64,000 bases of DNA from Emiliania huxleyi CCMP1516 (Eukaryota; Haptophyta; Isochrysidales; Noelaerhabdaceae): positions 170,732 through 234,731 of the forward strand of contig NW_005200738.1 in the NCBI RefSeq assembly GCF_000372725.1. The letters run 5' to 3'. The notes below the pieces were generated by a model. It had not been told where the DNA came from. It was given only the letters and a program-made list of their open reading frames with translations, and searched no databases. Made by a program: the position numbers and the translations under genes. Below are positions 39,463 to 51,317 of the stretch, piece after piece (position 1 is the first letter of the stretch; each line of letters starts with the position of its first letter).

Positions 39463-42231
39463 ATGTCTGCCATTGATCCGTCAGCGACCAGCGCTGCAGC
39501 CGCCGTATTCCAACGCTGGTCAGATCGCCACACCAAGGCCCCGAGTCGGTACGTGGCCGAGCCGAGCGTAAGGCAGCCGCCGTCCGCCGGCGGACCTTCT
39601 GCACCGGAGAAGCACTCGGAGTCAAAGCCGCAGCAGCATGCTGTGCAGACTCACGCAGTGGCGGGCTCGGACTCGGAGGAGGACATGCCGTTGTCAAAGC
39701 GCAGGGCGGTCGTCGCTGCCGCCGACTCGGACTCGGAGGATGACGCGCCGCTGTCAAAGCGCAAGGCGGTCGCCCGCGCAGTCGCCTCCAAGCCCATGCC
39801 TATGATTCCCCGACCGGCGGCGGAGCAGGCGCTGCCCGCGAGCGCTCCGGAGCTGCCCCCCCACCAGGCGGCGCCAAGGTCGCGGGTGATGGCGGAGCGG
39901 GTCGTGGACACCGTCCAGCAGTACTACGTCGACAGCGAGGCGGGGGCGGGCTGGCAGCGAGCCAGCGAGGTGGAGGCTGGGCTCGTCGCCGCCTTTTGGG
40001 AGAGCGCCCTGTGCGAGCGGGAGGCCGACGGAGGCGATTCGCTGATGACGGCCACCGAGCCGGCGGAGCGAGTTCGGTGCTTGGCCTGCTTGGGCAGGCA
40101 CAGGAGGCACGTCTGTGGCCGCACTTTTGCAACGCTGCCGCCGCCTGCATCCGTGCCGCCGCCTGCGTCCGTGCCGCCGCCTGCGTCCGTGCCGGCGGCT
40201 GCGTCCGTGCCGCCGCTTGCGTCCGTGCCGCCGCTTGCGTCCGTGCCGGCGGCTATGCCTGTACCGGCCTCTTTCCCTCCGCCTCCGGAGGGGTCTGTGC
40301 CTGTGCCGCCGCCTCCGCCGGCAGCCGTGCCTGTGCCGCCGCCTCCGTCGTCCCCGGAGCGAGTTCGGTGCTTGGCCTGCGATGGCAGGAGCACGAAGCA
40401 CAACTGCGGCCGCAGCTTTGCGATCAAGGCGGCGGCGATGTCCGCTCCCAGCGGGATGGCGGCCCGCCCGGTGTGCGGCGCGTGCGGAGAGGAGAAGCTG
40501 GCGTCTGCCTCCTCGCAGCAGCAGCTATCCCAGCAGCCCGCACGCCGCTGCACGGCTTGCGTGCGGGACAGCGCGTGCAGCAGCGTGGCAGCAGAAAGTG
40601 AGGGCTTGCGCCTGCACCTCTCGAGCAGCAACGGAACCGGGTACAAGGGCGTGTTCAAGGACACCTCCAAGCCGACCGTCCGCTTCCGTGCGGGGCACAG
40701 CGTGGCTGGCAAGACGGTCAGCCTTGGCAGCTTCGGCACGGCGGTGGAGGCGGCGGTGGCGTACGCGCGGGCTGTCGGGCAGGCTCCCGACTCGGCAGTG
40801 GAGGCGGCGGCAGAAGCGGAGGCGGCGGAGCGAGCGGCGGAGCGAGCGGCAGAGGCGGAGGCGGCGGAGCGAGCTGCACCCGCGCTGGCGGAGGCGGAGG
40901 GGCTGTGCCTTCACCTCTCGAGCAGCAACGGAACCGGGTACAAGGGCGTGTTCAAGGACACCTCCAAGCCGACCGTCCGCTTCCGTGCGGGGCACAGCGT
41001 GGCTGGCAAGACGGTCAGCCTTGGCAGCTTCGGCACGGCGGTGGAGGCGGCGGTGGCGTACGCGCGGTCGGTCGCGGGCGAGGCGCCGGAGCCCCAAGCT
41101 CGAGCTCTGTGTCCGACGGTGGTGGCGGAGGCGGAGGGGCTGCAGCTGCACCTGTCCGACAAGACCTCCACCGGCTACATGGGCGTGCGCGACGAGACCG
41201 GCCGCTTCCGAGCGGAGCGCTCTCACGTCCACCTCGGCTACTTCGACACGGCGCTGGAGGCGGCGGTGGCGTACGCGCGGGCGGTCGGGCAGGAGAAGGC
41301 TGAGGCCTCGCGGGGCGGCAAGAAGCGGGGCGGCAAGGAGCGGAGCGGCGGTGGCGGTGGTGGAGCTTCGGCGGCCGCCGCGAGCGAGGGAGGGGGGAAG
41401 CGTCGCAAGGCGCGCAGCAGCCTCCACGAGGCGTCCGCCTCGGACCTCTTCGAGTCTCGCTTCTCTCCGCTCGGCTCGCCGTCGCTCCGCCTCGCCCCTG
41501 CCGTGCGGGCGGCCTTCGACTCGCTGCCGGCGCACGAGCAGGCGCGGCTCGCGGCCTTCCTCCCCGGGCCAGACCGCGAGCCAGCCGCGTGGGCGCAGGC
41601 GCTGCGCTCCGAGGCGCTCGCGCAGGCGGTCGACTGTTGGCAGGAGCGCACCGCACGACCACTGGCCCGCCTGCTGCCCCGTCCGGCAAGCCTCTCACCC
41701 CTGCCCCCGGTTGAACCCCCCCCCCCCCCCCCGCGCTGCCTGCAGGGGCATCTCGCCGCCGGAGAGTTCGACCCTACCGTCGAGGATGTGCTGCGCGTGC
41801 GCCGCGCCTCCGCCCTGCGCAAGGCAGAGCGCACGCAGCAGCTCCACCTCGAGCGGCTGAGGCAGGCCGTCGGCGCAGAGGGCGGCGCGGGCCTCGCCCG
41901 CTGCCTCAACCAGGCGGCGACCAGCGCCAGCGGGGCGGGCACCGAGCCCGATCCTGCGCCGCCGGCAGAGCCAGAGGCTGCGGGGGTCGAGGCAGCCGCA
42001 CTGCCGAGGCTTTGCGCCGCAACGTTCCTGATGCCGCCGGCGCCGCTGCAGCCGGCGGAGCGGGAAGTCTCCGAGCGCGCCGCCGCGCCAGTCGTGACGG
42101 AGCGTCCGCCGCAGGAAGGCGCCGAGTTTGCGATGAGGAACGCGCCGTCGCTGTGGCTGCTCGGGGCCGTAGCGGCCTCGTTCCAGGCGGGCGAGCCAGG
42201 CGAGCCAGACGAGGTCGCCGACGCGGACTAG
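39463..42231 (+). CDS. Triple AP2/ERF-domain protein with repeated Cys motifs
   Basis: An intronless frame of 922 residues and a probable DNA-binding regulator. Two acidic Ser-rich repeats near the start (GSDSEEDMPLSKRRAV and DSDSEDDAPLSKRKAV) are followed by paired zinc-type motifs RVRCLACLGRHRRHVCGRTF (about 203) and RVRCLACDGRSTKHNCGRSF (about 298), and a third Cys motif CGACGEEK-CTAC near 340. The three AP2 domains lie near 379-440, 476-537 and 554-610: the first two share NGTGYKGVFKDTSKPTVRFR and VSLGSFGTAVEAAVAYARAV, the third is STGYMGVRDETGRFRAERSH. Domains 1 and 2 are nearly identical in DNA, so they are a recent duplication. Pro/Ala-rich repeats (PPPASVPPPASVP) lie between. A conserved-looking C-terminal helix region (VRAAFDSLPAHEQARLAAFL) follows a basic stretch. 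Confidence 0.85.
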   Translation: MSAIDPSATSAAAAVFQRWSDRHTKAPSRYVAEPSVRQPPSAGGPSAPEKHSESKPQQHAVQTHAVAGSDSEEDMPLSKRRAVVAAADSDSEDDAPLSKRKAVARAVASKPMPMIPRPAAEQALPASAPELPPHQAAPRSRVMAERVVDTVQQYYVDSEAGAGWQRASEVEAGLVAAFWESALCEREADGGDSLMTATEPAERVRCLACLGRHRRHVCGRTFATLPPPASVPPPASVPPPASVPAAASVPPLASVPPLASVPAAMPVPASFPPPPEGSVPVPPPPPAAVPVPPPPSSPERVRCLACDGRSTKHNCGRSFAIKAAAMSAPSGMAARPVCGACGEEKLASASSQQQLSQQPARRCTACVRDSACSSVAAESEGLRLHLSSSNGTGYKGVFKDTSKPTVRFRAGHSVAGKTVSLGSFGTAVEAAVAYARAVGQAPDSAVEAAAEAEAAERAAERAAEAEAAERAAPALAEAEGLCLHLSSSNGTGYKGVFKDTSKPTVRFRAGHSVAGKTVSLGSFGTAVEAAVAYARSVAGEAPEPQARALCPTVVAEAEGLQLHLSDKTSTGYMGVRDETGRFRAERSHVHLGYFDTALEAAVAYARAVGQEKAEASRGGKKRGGKERSGGGGGGASAAAASEGGGKRRKARSSLHEASASDLFESRFSPLGSPSLRLAPAVRAAFDSLPAHEQARLAAFLPGPDREPAAWAQALRSEALAQAVDCWQERTARPLARLLPRPASLSPLPPVEPPPPPPRCLQGHLAAGEFDPTVEDVLRVRRASALRKAERTQQLHLERLRQAVGAEGGAGLARCLNQAATSASGAGTEPDPAPPAEPEAAGVEAAALPRLCAATFLMPPAPLQPAEREVSERAAAPVVTERPPQEGAEFAMRNAPSLWLLGAVAASFQAGEPGEPDEVADAD

Positions 42232-42940
42232 CGTAGTGGGACGGATGGGGTCCGCTCTTCTGGTACTGTTTGTGATGCGATGAACACTATTGTGGAGGTG
42301 GTTGTGGAGAAGAGTGATGTGCCTGGGGTGGGGCGCGCACACCGCGCTCCTTCTTTCTCTGGCACATTAGCTCAAAGAGTGAGAGTGCTGACCACTCCTG
42401 ATCTTTGGCCCGCCAGAGGGATATGCGGCGTTTCGGGCGACAAGCAGCGCTGCGACCGCGAAGTGGCGGTGGACATGCTCCCACGGTGCCGACGCAGCGC
42501 CGGAGTGGCCGGTGCTGCTCGCCGCGACCACGACGGCTACTCCGATGCTCCGGGCCGACCCGTCCTACCCGACGGTGGCACTCTTCCACGTCTCGCTCAC
42601 GCTGAGAAAAATTCTGAAACGGCGTGCAGCAGAGTCGCCGACGAATCGGTCCGCGTGCCTCCTCGTGTCGCGCATCGTTCTCACCCATCCATAAACTCAC
42701 TTTGGCCTCACTAAAGCGATGCCTCAATCCTGAATCCTCAGATTTTAGATTAGGACGCTGTGGGCCCTCTACCCAAGGCCCAAGCCCCAATGTGCAATGA
42801 ACACACCAGTGAGGGCGGGCCGCAGGACGATTATCGAGGGGGGCTACCACAATCAATGCGGAATCGACCCTATCCCAGTCAACAGTGCAGGCTAAACCTC
42901 CGAAAATGTGCACCTGGGATATGGCTGCGCTTTTCTTCCC
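42232..42940. other. Gene-poor stretch
   Basis: No gene is supported. At 42796-42870 lies the repeat shared with 19066-19130, uninterrupted here at the TA where the other copy carries the mariner-type element. Confidence 0.5.
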
Positions 42941-43765
42941 CGTCAGGGGCAGCTGACCCCCCCATCTACAGATGATATGCGCATCTTGAGATAATATGCA
43001 TCTAAGATGCGCCCTATTTGGACTGCACACTGTCTTGCCTATGCTCGAGCATCTCTAGATGGTATTTTCAACTTAAGATGCCGGAGCATCCTGGCACCTG
43101 GGATGCTCGAATCATCTGAAGATGCTTCGCATCCCCCAAGAAGCAAGATGCTTGGCATTTAATCATTAAAATGCAAGTTAAATTATAAAAACTTGAGCGG
43201 CGTGTGAGCCCTTGGATCAAAGTGGGAGTGGAGACTATGAATCTATGCTAATCTCAGCTGCTACTAGTATGGCTATGTAAGTGTGATGTGACTAACTACT
43301 CTGTTGTCTGTGGAATACTACTGATGGTGATGGAACTGGGAGCCAGTGAGTGATGGGGGGGGGCACTTAGCCCTTGTGCTAATGCTGACTTTTCTACACT
43401 ATGGAAGGTTGCGGTTGTATATGTAAGACTGGTTTTTATTTCGGGTTCGGCAAAAAACCCCACGCGCTCATGTTCCTGAGATGCATTGCGCATCCTCAGA
43501 TGCCACATTGCATCCTGGGATGCATGGACTAACCCAAGATGAGGGTATCATCTCGGCACACTTGTGAGTCTGAAGACGACTGCAGTAGAGATGTCACGGG
43601 CTATCAAAAGACGCGGGGCACCATCTAAAGATGATTGAATCTTCTTGGAGAACCCAATCATAGTGGAGACACCCGGTGTCCTTAGATGGAAAACGCATCC
43701 TAGATGGCGTTTGGCATCTAGGATGCGCATATCATCTGTAGATGGGGGGGTCGCCGCCCCTGACG
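42941..43765. mobile_element. MITE with about 45-bp inverted ends
   Basis: The ends start CGTCAGGGGC at 42941 and mirror at 43756-43765. They share GACCCCCCCATCTACAGATG and ATATGCGCATC with only two mismatches over roughly 45 bp. The 825-bp interior is AT-rich for this window and full of GCATC/GATGC and CATCTxxAGATG inverted motifs, so the whole element could fold on itself. There is no coding region. Confidence 0.85.
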
Positions 43766-43868
43766 CCCTGTTTCACAGCCATCCGTGCTAAGGATGGCTG
43801 GCATGCCTAGATCTCAGCCATACCCTCCTACCGGATGGCTGAGATTTAGCGTAGGCATGGCCAGCCAT
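43766..43868. repeat. Nested hairpins with AGCCATCC motifs
   Basis: CAGCCATCCGTGCTAAGGATGGCTG and the pairing of CATGCCTAGATCTCAGCCAT with GGATGGCTGAGATTTAGCGT plus AGGCATG form two hairpins. The AGCCATC motif continues into the next element. Confidence 0.7.
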
Positions 43869-44214
43869 CCTTAAGTCACATAGCTGCAATTAAAAGAAAG
43901 CATCCTAGGCACTCCGCCCTCCCAGCACGGCGACGCGCCATTTTGGCTGCGTTTCAGCGCCCATCTTAGGATCCTCACAACCCCTTTTCTGTTGGTCAGG
44001 ATCTAGTAAGCTCAGCCATCTCCGGCCGATGGCTGCGACGGCTGTATGACAGCCATCTCGCGGCCGGGCGGATGGCTGGGACACAGCCGTCGCAGCCATC
44101 TTACGCACGATGGCTGCACTGGCTGGTGCGCAGCCAAGAATGGCAAGATAGCGCGTGCTGGGAGGGCGGAGTGCGTAGGATGCTTTCTTTTAATTGCAGC
44201 TATGTGACTTAAGG
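43869..44214. mobile_element. Short MITE with about 58-bp inverted ends and TTAA borders
   Basis: The ends are long inverted repeats: TTAAGTCACATAGCTGCAAT at 43871 mirrors the sequence ending at 44212, and similarity continues through AAAAGAAAGCATCCTA and CACTCCGCCCTCCCAGCACG. TTAA at both outer edges fits piggyBac-type target duplication, though the ends do not start with the usual C run, so the superfamily is tentative. The 346-bp element has AGCCATC hairpins and no coding region. Confidence 0.8.
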
Positions 44215-46218
<2,004 letters not shown>

Positions 46219-46742
46219 AACCCGCCTACAAGCTGCAGGGCTCGCGCAAGCGTCGTCGGCACTGCACTGGCTTGCGGTTGCTCGCGCTGCTCGGCGCGCT
46301 CCTGGCCGCCGGTGCGGCAGCGGCGTTCCACGCGCGGCCGCAGCTGTGGGACACTCTCAAGGAGGCGGCGGGTCTCCGGCGGACGCGGCGCTGGGCGAAG
46401 CTGGCGGAGCAGCAGGCGGCCGCGGCGGCCGCGACCACCAAGAAGGCAGAAGCGGCGCCGTCCGTGGCGACGCGCCTCTTTGAGCGCGCCGCCCTGCCGC
46501 TAGTCCGCGAATACATCATTTCGCACTATGACGACTTTGCGGCCTCCAAACTGACGTTTCGCGACCTGAAGGAGCACCTCGGGAGCGCGATGGGGATGAC
46601 CTACGAGGAGCTCAAGAGCGACGAGCTCTCTGCAGTGATTGAGGACGCCGTGGACGCCATCTCCACAAAGTGCGATAGCGGAAAGACGGACCGGGAGCAG
46701 TGCGCGTCAATGCTGGGGTATGTCCCGACGGGCGAGGCGTAG

Positions 46743-47010
46743 AGGGTCGGGCCCATACACCAGACCGCTCCACTAGAACGCACCGACGCACCAGAATCGC
46801 GGCGCCAGTGTTTGAATCCGGCCGTTGACACAGCCGTTACACACGGCTGAAATCAGGGCCAACTCGGCGCATTCAGATTCACACCTCTGCACGGCACCTC
46901 TGTTCACGCCTTTATATGTTGTCACACAAAAGCGGTGTGTCGGTGTCGAGGGCTCGGCGGGAGCCGGGAGGCGTTTGAGAGAGAGCCGCACACCCGCACG
47001 TGCCGCAGGC
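46743..47010. other. Short intergenic region
   Basis: No gene; it ends at the left border of the inverted-repeat element. Confidence 0.3.
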
Positions 47011-47764
47011 GGCATGTTTTGCGAGTATATGGGACACGATGTCTCAAATATGAGGGGTTTTGACTCCTACCGGCTCCTGACGCTATTCCTGGCAGCTCTT
47101 ATGACCAGGATCAGTAGTGCTATGATACAGGGTGCCCATGCTAGCGCAGGAGCTGCCACACTCGCCCGGACCGTCCCCTTCTGGGGCCGGTTCCGCAGCC
47201 CGCGAGAGCCGACAGCGGGGCCGTGCCGCGGGTGCCTACTGCCGAGTGCCACAAACACTGCGCCGTCCCGCCATCACCTACAGGCTGTCTTGTGTGATGG
47301 TTGGGATGTCCAAACGCCACCATCTTGGCTCTTGCGACCTCAAACCCTCGAGCTGTATGGGTGGTCCTGACGTCGACAGACGCCCAATGACCACGGTGAA
47401 GCTGAGCCGGAACGCGTCGACAAGTCTCGCCTGAGCCCGTGGCGGTCGCCGGCTGGGTCGCTGTGCACGGGCCGGTACCTCAGGCGTCACCTCCGCAGCC
47501 TCAGGTCTCACACTCCATCACCTCCGCCAGGACGCTGTCGGTGGCACGCTCGGCGGCGAGTTTGTGGCAGCCCCACAGCGAGCGCGGCGTCGAGCCTAAT
47601 CGGTCTGGTCGGTCGGCCGCACTCACCGGGTGCCAGGGAGTGCGGCCGACACGCGAGCGGTGCTTCCTGGCAGCGCGCGCCGGCTGTGGGGCTGCCACAA
47701 ACTCGAGACACGCTTTTTTGGGACATTTTCGACGCTTTTGTCCCATATACTCGCAAAACATGCC
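47011..47764 (-). mobile_element. 0.73-kb inverted-repeat element, copy B
   Basis: The same element as 25610-26341 but in reverse orientation. Its ends match further out than in copy A: GGCATGTTTTGCGAGTATAT at 47011 is mirrored at 47745-47764. AGGC flanks both sides (47007-47010 and 47765-47768), a possible 4-bp target duplication. The frames MFCEYMGHDVSNMRGF and HGPVPQASPPQPQVSHS are shared with copy A, as expected from high DNA identity, and are not by themselves evidence for a protein. Confidence 0.85.
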
Positions 47765-47947
47765 AGGCACACGGTGGCCTGTCCCGCGTGTATGTCCGAG
47801 TGACCACAGACCCTCTGCGAAGTCACTCTGGCTCGGCGCGAGGCGTCTCGCGCGCGGCTGCTCCTTGTAAATACAAAACGAAGACACATTACACTACATA
47901 CACACACACACGACCCCGAGAGCGTGTTTTCACATTTCAGTGTTTTA
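47765..47947. other. Short intergenic region
   Basis: This spacer separates the element and the 3' end of the minus-strand gene. A short CA repeat lies near 47900. Confidence 0.3.
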
Positions 47948-48742
47948 TCACTTCCCTTTGGCCGCACGCCAGTCCGCATAGTCGGCCGATGAGAGTTCGT
48001 AGGCCCAGTGAAGCAGCGTCTGCCGGATCACGGGGCTGACGGCCACGTCGTCCCAACGCCCCGAGCCCCTCTGGACCGCGCCGCACAGCTGGTTGCGCCA
48101 CCGGCCGCGGCTCGAGGCGCACGCGCGCCAGCGGGCGATCTGGCGCGCGTCGTCTGCAGAGCGTCGGCCGCAGAAGAAGCGGCAGTACCACTGGAACCAG
48201 CCCCTCGGGTCTTGGGCATGGATCCAGCCCTTGCTCTCCCACTCCCTCTGCCCGAAGCCAGACTTGACTCGATAGGCGTTGGTCGTCACGTTGTAGCGGC
48301 GCGAGAGGTACAGGCTCTCATCGGCCTCAAACCACTCGGCTGGGAACTCGGCGTGGTCGATGGCGATGTCGCGCGAGAAGATACCAGCCTTGCCACCTCG
48401 AGGGTTGAAGTAGCAGCCTCCAAAGATGCCCTTACGGATGCACTCGGCTGGCGTCAGCGACGGGGTGAACTCCGGTGCGTCGGCGAAGCAGAGCTTGCCA
48501 TCGGATGTCTTGGTGCCATCGTGCAGAGCATCCCATCGCGGCGCGGGTGCGTCCGGAGGGTCCTCGAGCAGCGTGTAGCGCTCTCCGCCATTCGGCGCGG
48601 CCGCACCCACAGGCATAGTCCCAGCGCCGCGGTTGATGACGGCTGCACCGCGCTGCCGTGCGGCTTTGACCGCCGCGACGCCGGCGGCGCGGCCACGCTC
48701 GTTTGCAGCATCAACTACTGCTGAAGAGGCTGCGCGTTTCAT
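47948..48742 (-). CDS. Conserved algal hypothetical protein with GWFQWYCRFF motif
   Basis: 264 residues from ATG 48742, intronless. The core reads FADAPEFTPSLTPAECIRKG, IFGGCYFNPRGGKAG, PAEWFEADESLYLSRRYNVT, TNAYRVKSGFGQREWESKGW, IHAQDPRGWFQWYCRFFCGR, RSADDARQIARWRACASSRG and RWRNQLCGAVQRGSG. I remember this set of motifs from uncharacterised proteins of algae and some other protists, but no function is known to me. The conserved Trp, Arg and Tyr positions suggest an enzyme or nucleic-acid-binding fold; that is a guess. The N-terminal 50 residues are Ala-rich and may be a leader. Confidence 0.7.
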   Translation of the reverse strand: MKRAASSAVVDAANERGRAAGVAAVKAARQRGAAVINRGAGTMPVGAAAPNGGERYTLLEDPPDAPAPRWDALHDGTKTSDGKLCFADAPEFTPSLTPAECIRKGIFGGCYFNPRGGKAGIFSRDIAIDHAEFPAEWFEADESLYLSRRYNVTTNAYRVKSGFGQREWESKGWIHAQDPRGWFQWYCRFFCGRRSADDARQIARWRACASSRGRWRNQLCGAVQRGSGRWDDVAVSPVIRQTLLHWAYELSSADYADWRAAKGK

Positions 48743-48933
48743 CTACGAGGCTCGTCACGCTGCCAGGGTGAAAATACACGTCCCAGGGCCCCACAGCGAG
48801 AGCGCCCAAAACGAAAAAAGGCGGCGAGGGCACACTAGGCAGGCAGACGACTGGCACTAACACAAAACCCGATAGGCGCTCCAAGTGCTCCAACTTCAGC
48901 GGAAATCAAGGATCGCCATCCACGCTTCGGTCC

Positions 48934-50424
48934 TTATCGGCTGACAAACCGCCCCCCTCCCCTTTTGCCCCGCTTACCTCCGATGGCGGCTCGATCCGCG
49001 GCTGCCTCCATCACCTTCGCCGTCACCGATGTCGAGAGCGCAAGCTCGCGCAGCTCCGTGTGCGCGTTGACCTGTACAGTGTCGCCCTCCTCGTCCGTGT
49101 AGTAAAGCTTGAACGGAAGTGTGACCCCCAGCTCCGCCTCGAGGGCGCTGGCGAGCGCCTCCCCAAATTCTGCCGGCGACGACACCCCTCGAAGCGGTAA
49201 GCGCACTTCGCCCAACGCCTGACCGCCGCGCAGCACCCGCACGCGCCCCTCCTTTGGCCGCGCCCGCGGCTTGACGGCGCCGGCGCGCGCCTCCGTCGGG
49301 GCCACCACCGGCACCGCGTGCACGCCGCGCCGGCGCAGCATAAGCCGCTGCAGCACACCGAGTAGGCCACGCTGCCGGGCATAGTAGAGCGCCATGCCAA
49401 AGACGAGCAGCACTCCCCCGCTCACGATGCCAGCCGGCCCGCCCATCGGCCCTCCTATCACGCCGCCGACTGGCCCGCCGCCCGTTTCCGCCTCTGGTGG
49501 CCGTCGCTCCCCGCTCAAACGCGCGACAGTCGGAACTCGAGCAAGAACGTCGCCACCGAGCCGCGTTATGGGCGGTGGGGGCGGCGAGGGCGGCCGGAAG
49601 AGCAACGGCGGCGGCGGCGGTGAGGGTGGTGGAGGCGGCCGCGGCTTGGGCGGCGAGGGCGGCGGCGGCGGCGACGGGCTCGGGGGCGGCGAGGGCGGCG
49701 GCGAGCCAAGGCTGCCGCAGCTAAAGCTCAGCCGCGGCGGCCGCTCGCCGCGCACCGCGCAGCCAAAGGACTCACAGCAGATCCACGGCTGCATCACAAG
49801 TGCAAAGGTGACCGTCGTGGAGGAGAAGTCGACGACGCGCACGTTTTGGCACGCATGCTTCGGGATGGCGATGTCCTCGGTGTGGAAGTCGACCGTTACC
49901 GTCTTCTCCGCCTCCCACCCATCAACCAACACCTCCATGTAGAAGCCGCCGGTCCACGTGTCTTTGGCCGCGGTGTCTGGATCCTGCAGCCTGTCCGCAT
50001 TGACCTCGGCGCAGCCCTTGGCCTGAGCAGAGAAGACGTGCTTCTTCTTCTTGGGTGCCGCTGTCACAGCCGCGCCCGAGTGCGCCTCGTTCCAGCCGTC
50101 GCTCATAGGCGCGGCGTCGACTTTTGAGTTTTGCGGCCGCGGGAGTGTGTTTGTCGGCGGGCGCTTCCCTGTGATCTGTGATCTGTAAAAGGGTCCGCCC
50201 CCAGGCGCATTTTGTATACCGAGGCGGTGCCCGGTGCCGAACCTGTCGGACTTTAGGACAGCATTGTAGATCCCCTGGGCGAGGGCGGTGGTGGTGTCCC
50301 CGTCGCGCGTCGGGAGGGGGCTGTCGCAGTGCCAGTGGTGGTCTACGTCACCCCGACAGCGGCCCGGCGGGTTCGGCTTAGGCCTCACCTGTTTTACGTT
50401 ATTGCAACAGCCCCGTCGGAGCAC
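48934..50424 (-). CDS. Proline-rich single-pass protein with PB1-like C-terminus
   Basis: 496 residues in one frame. Residues about 150-235 form a beta-rich domain with cellulose-binding-like spacing (TWTGGFYMEVLVDGWEAEKT, VTVDFHTEDIAIPKHACQNV, RVVDFSSTTVTFALVMQPW) and several Cys. A proline/serine hinge (SPPPSPPPSPSPPPPPSPP) of the kind found in algal wall glycoproteins follows. One transmembrane segment (GIVSGGVLLVFGMALYYARQ) is followed by a basic cytoplasmic stretch. The last 100 residues resemble a PB1/ubiquitin-like module: VRVLRGGQALGEVRLPLRGV, ALEAELGVTLPFKLYYTDEE, GDTVQVNAHTELRELALSTS. No signal peptide is obvious at the current start, so an upstream exon may be missing. Confidence 0.65.
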   Translation of the reverse strand: MLRRGCCNNVKQVRPKPNPPGRCRGDVDHHWHCDSPLPTRDGDTTTALAQGIYNAVLKSDRFGTGHRLGIQNAPGGGPFYRSQITGKRPPTNTLPRPQNSKVDAAPMSDGWNEAHSGAAVTAAPKKKKHVFSAQAKGCAEVNADRLQDPDTAAKDTWTGGFYMEVLVDGWEAEKTVTVDFHTEDIAIPKHACQNVRVVDFSSTTVTFALVMQPWICCESFGCAVRGERPPRLSFSCGSLGSPPPSPPPSPSPPPPPSPPKPRPPPPPSPPPPPLLFRPPSPPPPPITRLGGDVLARVPTVARLSGERRPPEAETGGGPVGGVIGGPMGGPAGIVSGGVLLVFGMALYYARQRGLLGVLQRLMLRRRGVHAVPVVAPTEARAGAVKPRARPKEGRVRVLRGGQALGEVRLPLRGVSSPAEFGEALASALEAELGVTLPFKLYYTDEEGDTVQVNAHTELRELALSTSVTAKVMEAAADRAAIGGKRGKRGGGRFVSR

Positions 50425-50606
50425 GGAGGTAGCTTCCCTGTTCTATCATCACCTCCGTGTTCACTCGAGTGGTTTCACGCATCACACCGGGATCACAGTT
50501 CACGGACTGGTTGGGTAGTAGTCTAAGTTTCGAGCCTCGACGCCTAGCGGGTCTAAGTGTGCTGGGGTGCTTGCGCGCTGGGGTGCTTGCGCGGTCTAAG
50601 ATCAGC

Positions 50607-50664
50607 GGGAGCCTCTTACATCGGCTAAGTCGGCCGTGGCACGGCCTGGGGCCAAGAGGCTCCC
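50607..50664. repeat. Hairpin with inner palindrome
   Basis: The 11-bp perfect stem encloses an inner dyad GGCCGTGGCACGGCC. It could be a transcript-end or element-end structure; no gene is assigned to it. Confidence 0.7.
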
Positions 50665-50864
50665 ACCGTGATCGATACAGTACGGCGCTCCGCCCAAATT
50701 TTCTTCGCCTGCGGCGGGCGCCTACTAAAATCCGGATCGATCCTCCTCATGCCTCAGCAATTGCCGCTCAGCATCCTCCCCTTCCGATTCTCGTTGCTGC
50801 TTCTTGAGCGCAATCTCTAGCCAAACATTTCTCACAAACAGCCTCAAGCTCAAACAAACGCATG

Positions 50865-51317
50865 TCAGAGAAGCCTGTGTATGCTGGTCCTCTTTGAACG
50901 ATCCGCGCGTGAAGGTAGGAAGCATAGGACCTTGTTGGCAGCAGCCAGCTTGTTGCGCTGCTTCGTTGCGATGAGCTGATTGGGATCACAGAAGTGCATA
51001 TCCATGCCAAAGCACCGCCACGATCTTGAAGCAGAACACATCGCAACCGCATCGTCCGCACTGCCATCAGCATGCCGCGCCCGCCGCTTCGCCGCAGCCG
51101 CCTTACGGCACGCATAGCGGCAGCACATGGTACGGTGCGCGTACTTGAGCAGGACTTGCGCGCCGCAAGTAGCGCACTGGCCCTGGGAGAAGGCGATATG
51201 GCGTCGTGTGCGGCATACGTTGGTCGGGACGAGTCCAGGTATTTTTCGGGTAAACCTGGACTTTTGCAGGTATACCCGGGGTTTACCCGGAGTTGGCCTT
51301 ATGTCGTCTAAGTTCAT
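50865..51317 (-). CDS. Possible Cys-rich protein
   Basis: 150 codons from an ATG at 51317. The central part looks like a zinc-binding unit: GQCATCGAQVLLKYAHRTMC, CRYACRKAAAAKRRARHAD. The first 25 residues lie in a dispersed GGGTTTACCCGG-type repeat, which makes the start doubtful. Function unknown. Confidence 0.3.
   Translation of the reverse strand: MNLDDIRPTPGKPRVYLQKSRFTRKIPGLVPTNVCRTRRHIAFSQGQCATCGAQVLLKYAHRTMCCRYACRKAAAAKRRARHADGSADDAVAMCSASRSWRCFGMDMHFCDPNQLIATKQRNKLAAANKVLCFLPSRADRSKRTSIHRLL

Noticed and set aside
43869-44214. Tandem hairpin region as a CRISPR array
   Set aside because: The repeats are inverted, not direct with spacers, and the genome is eukaryotic.
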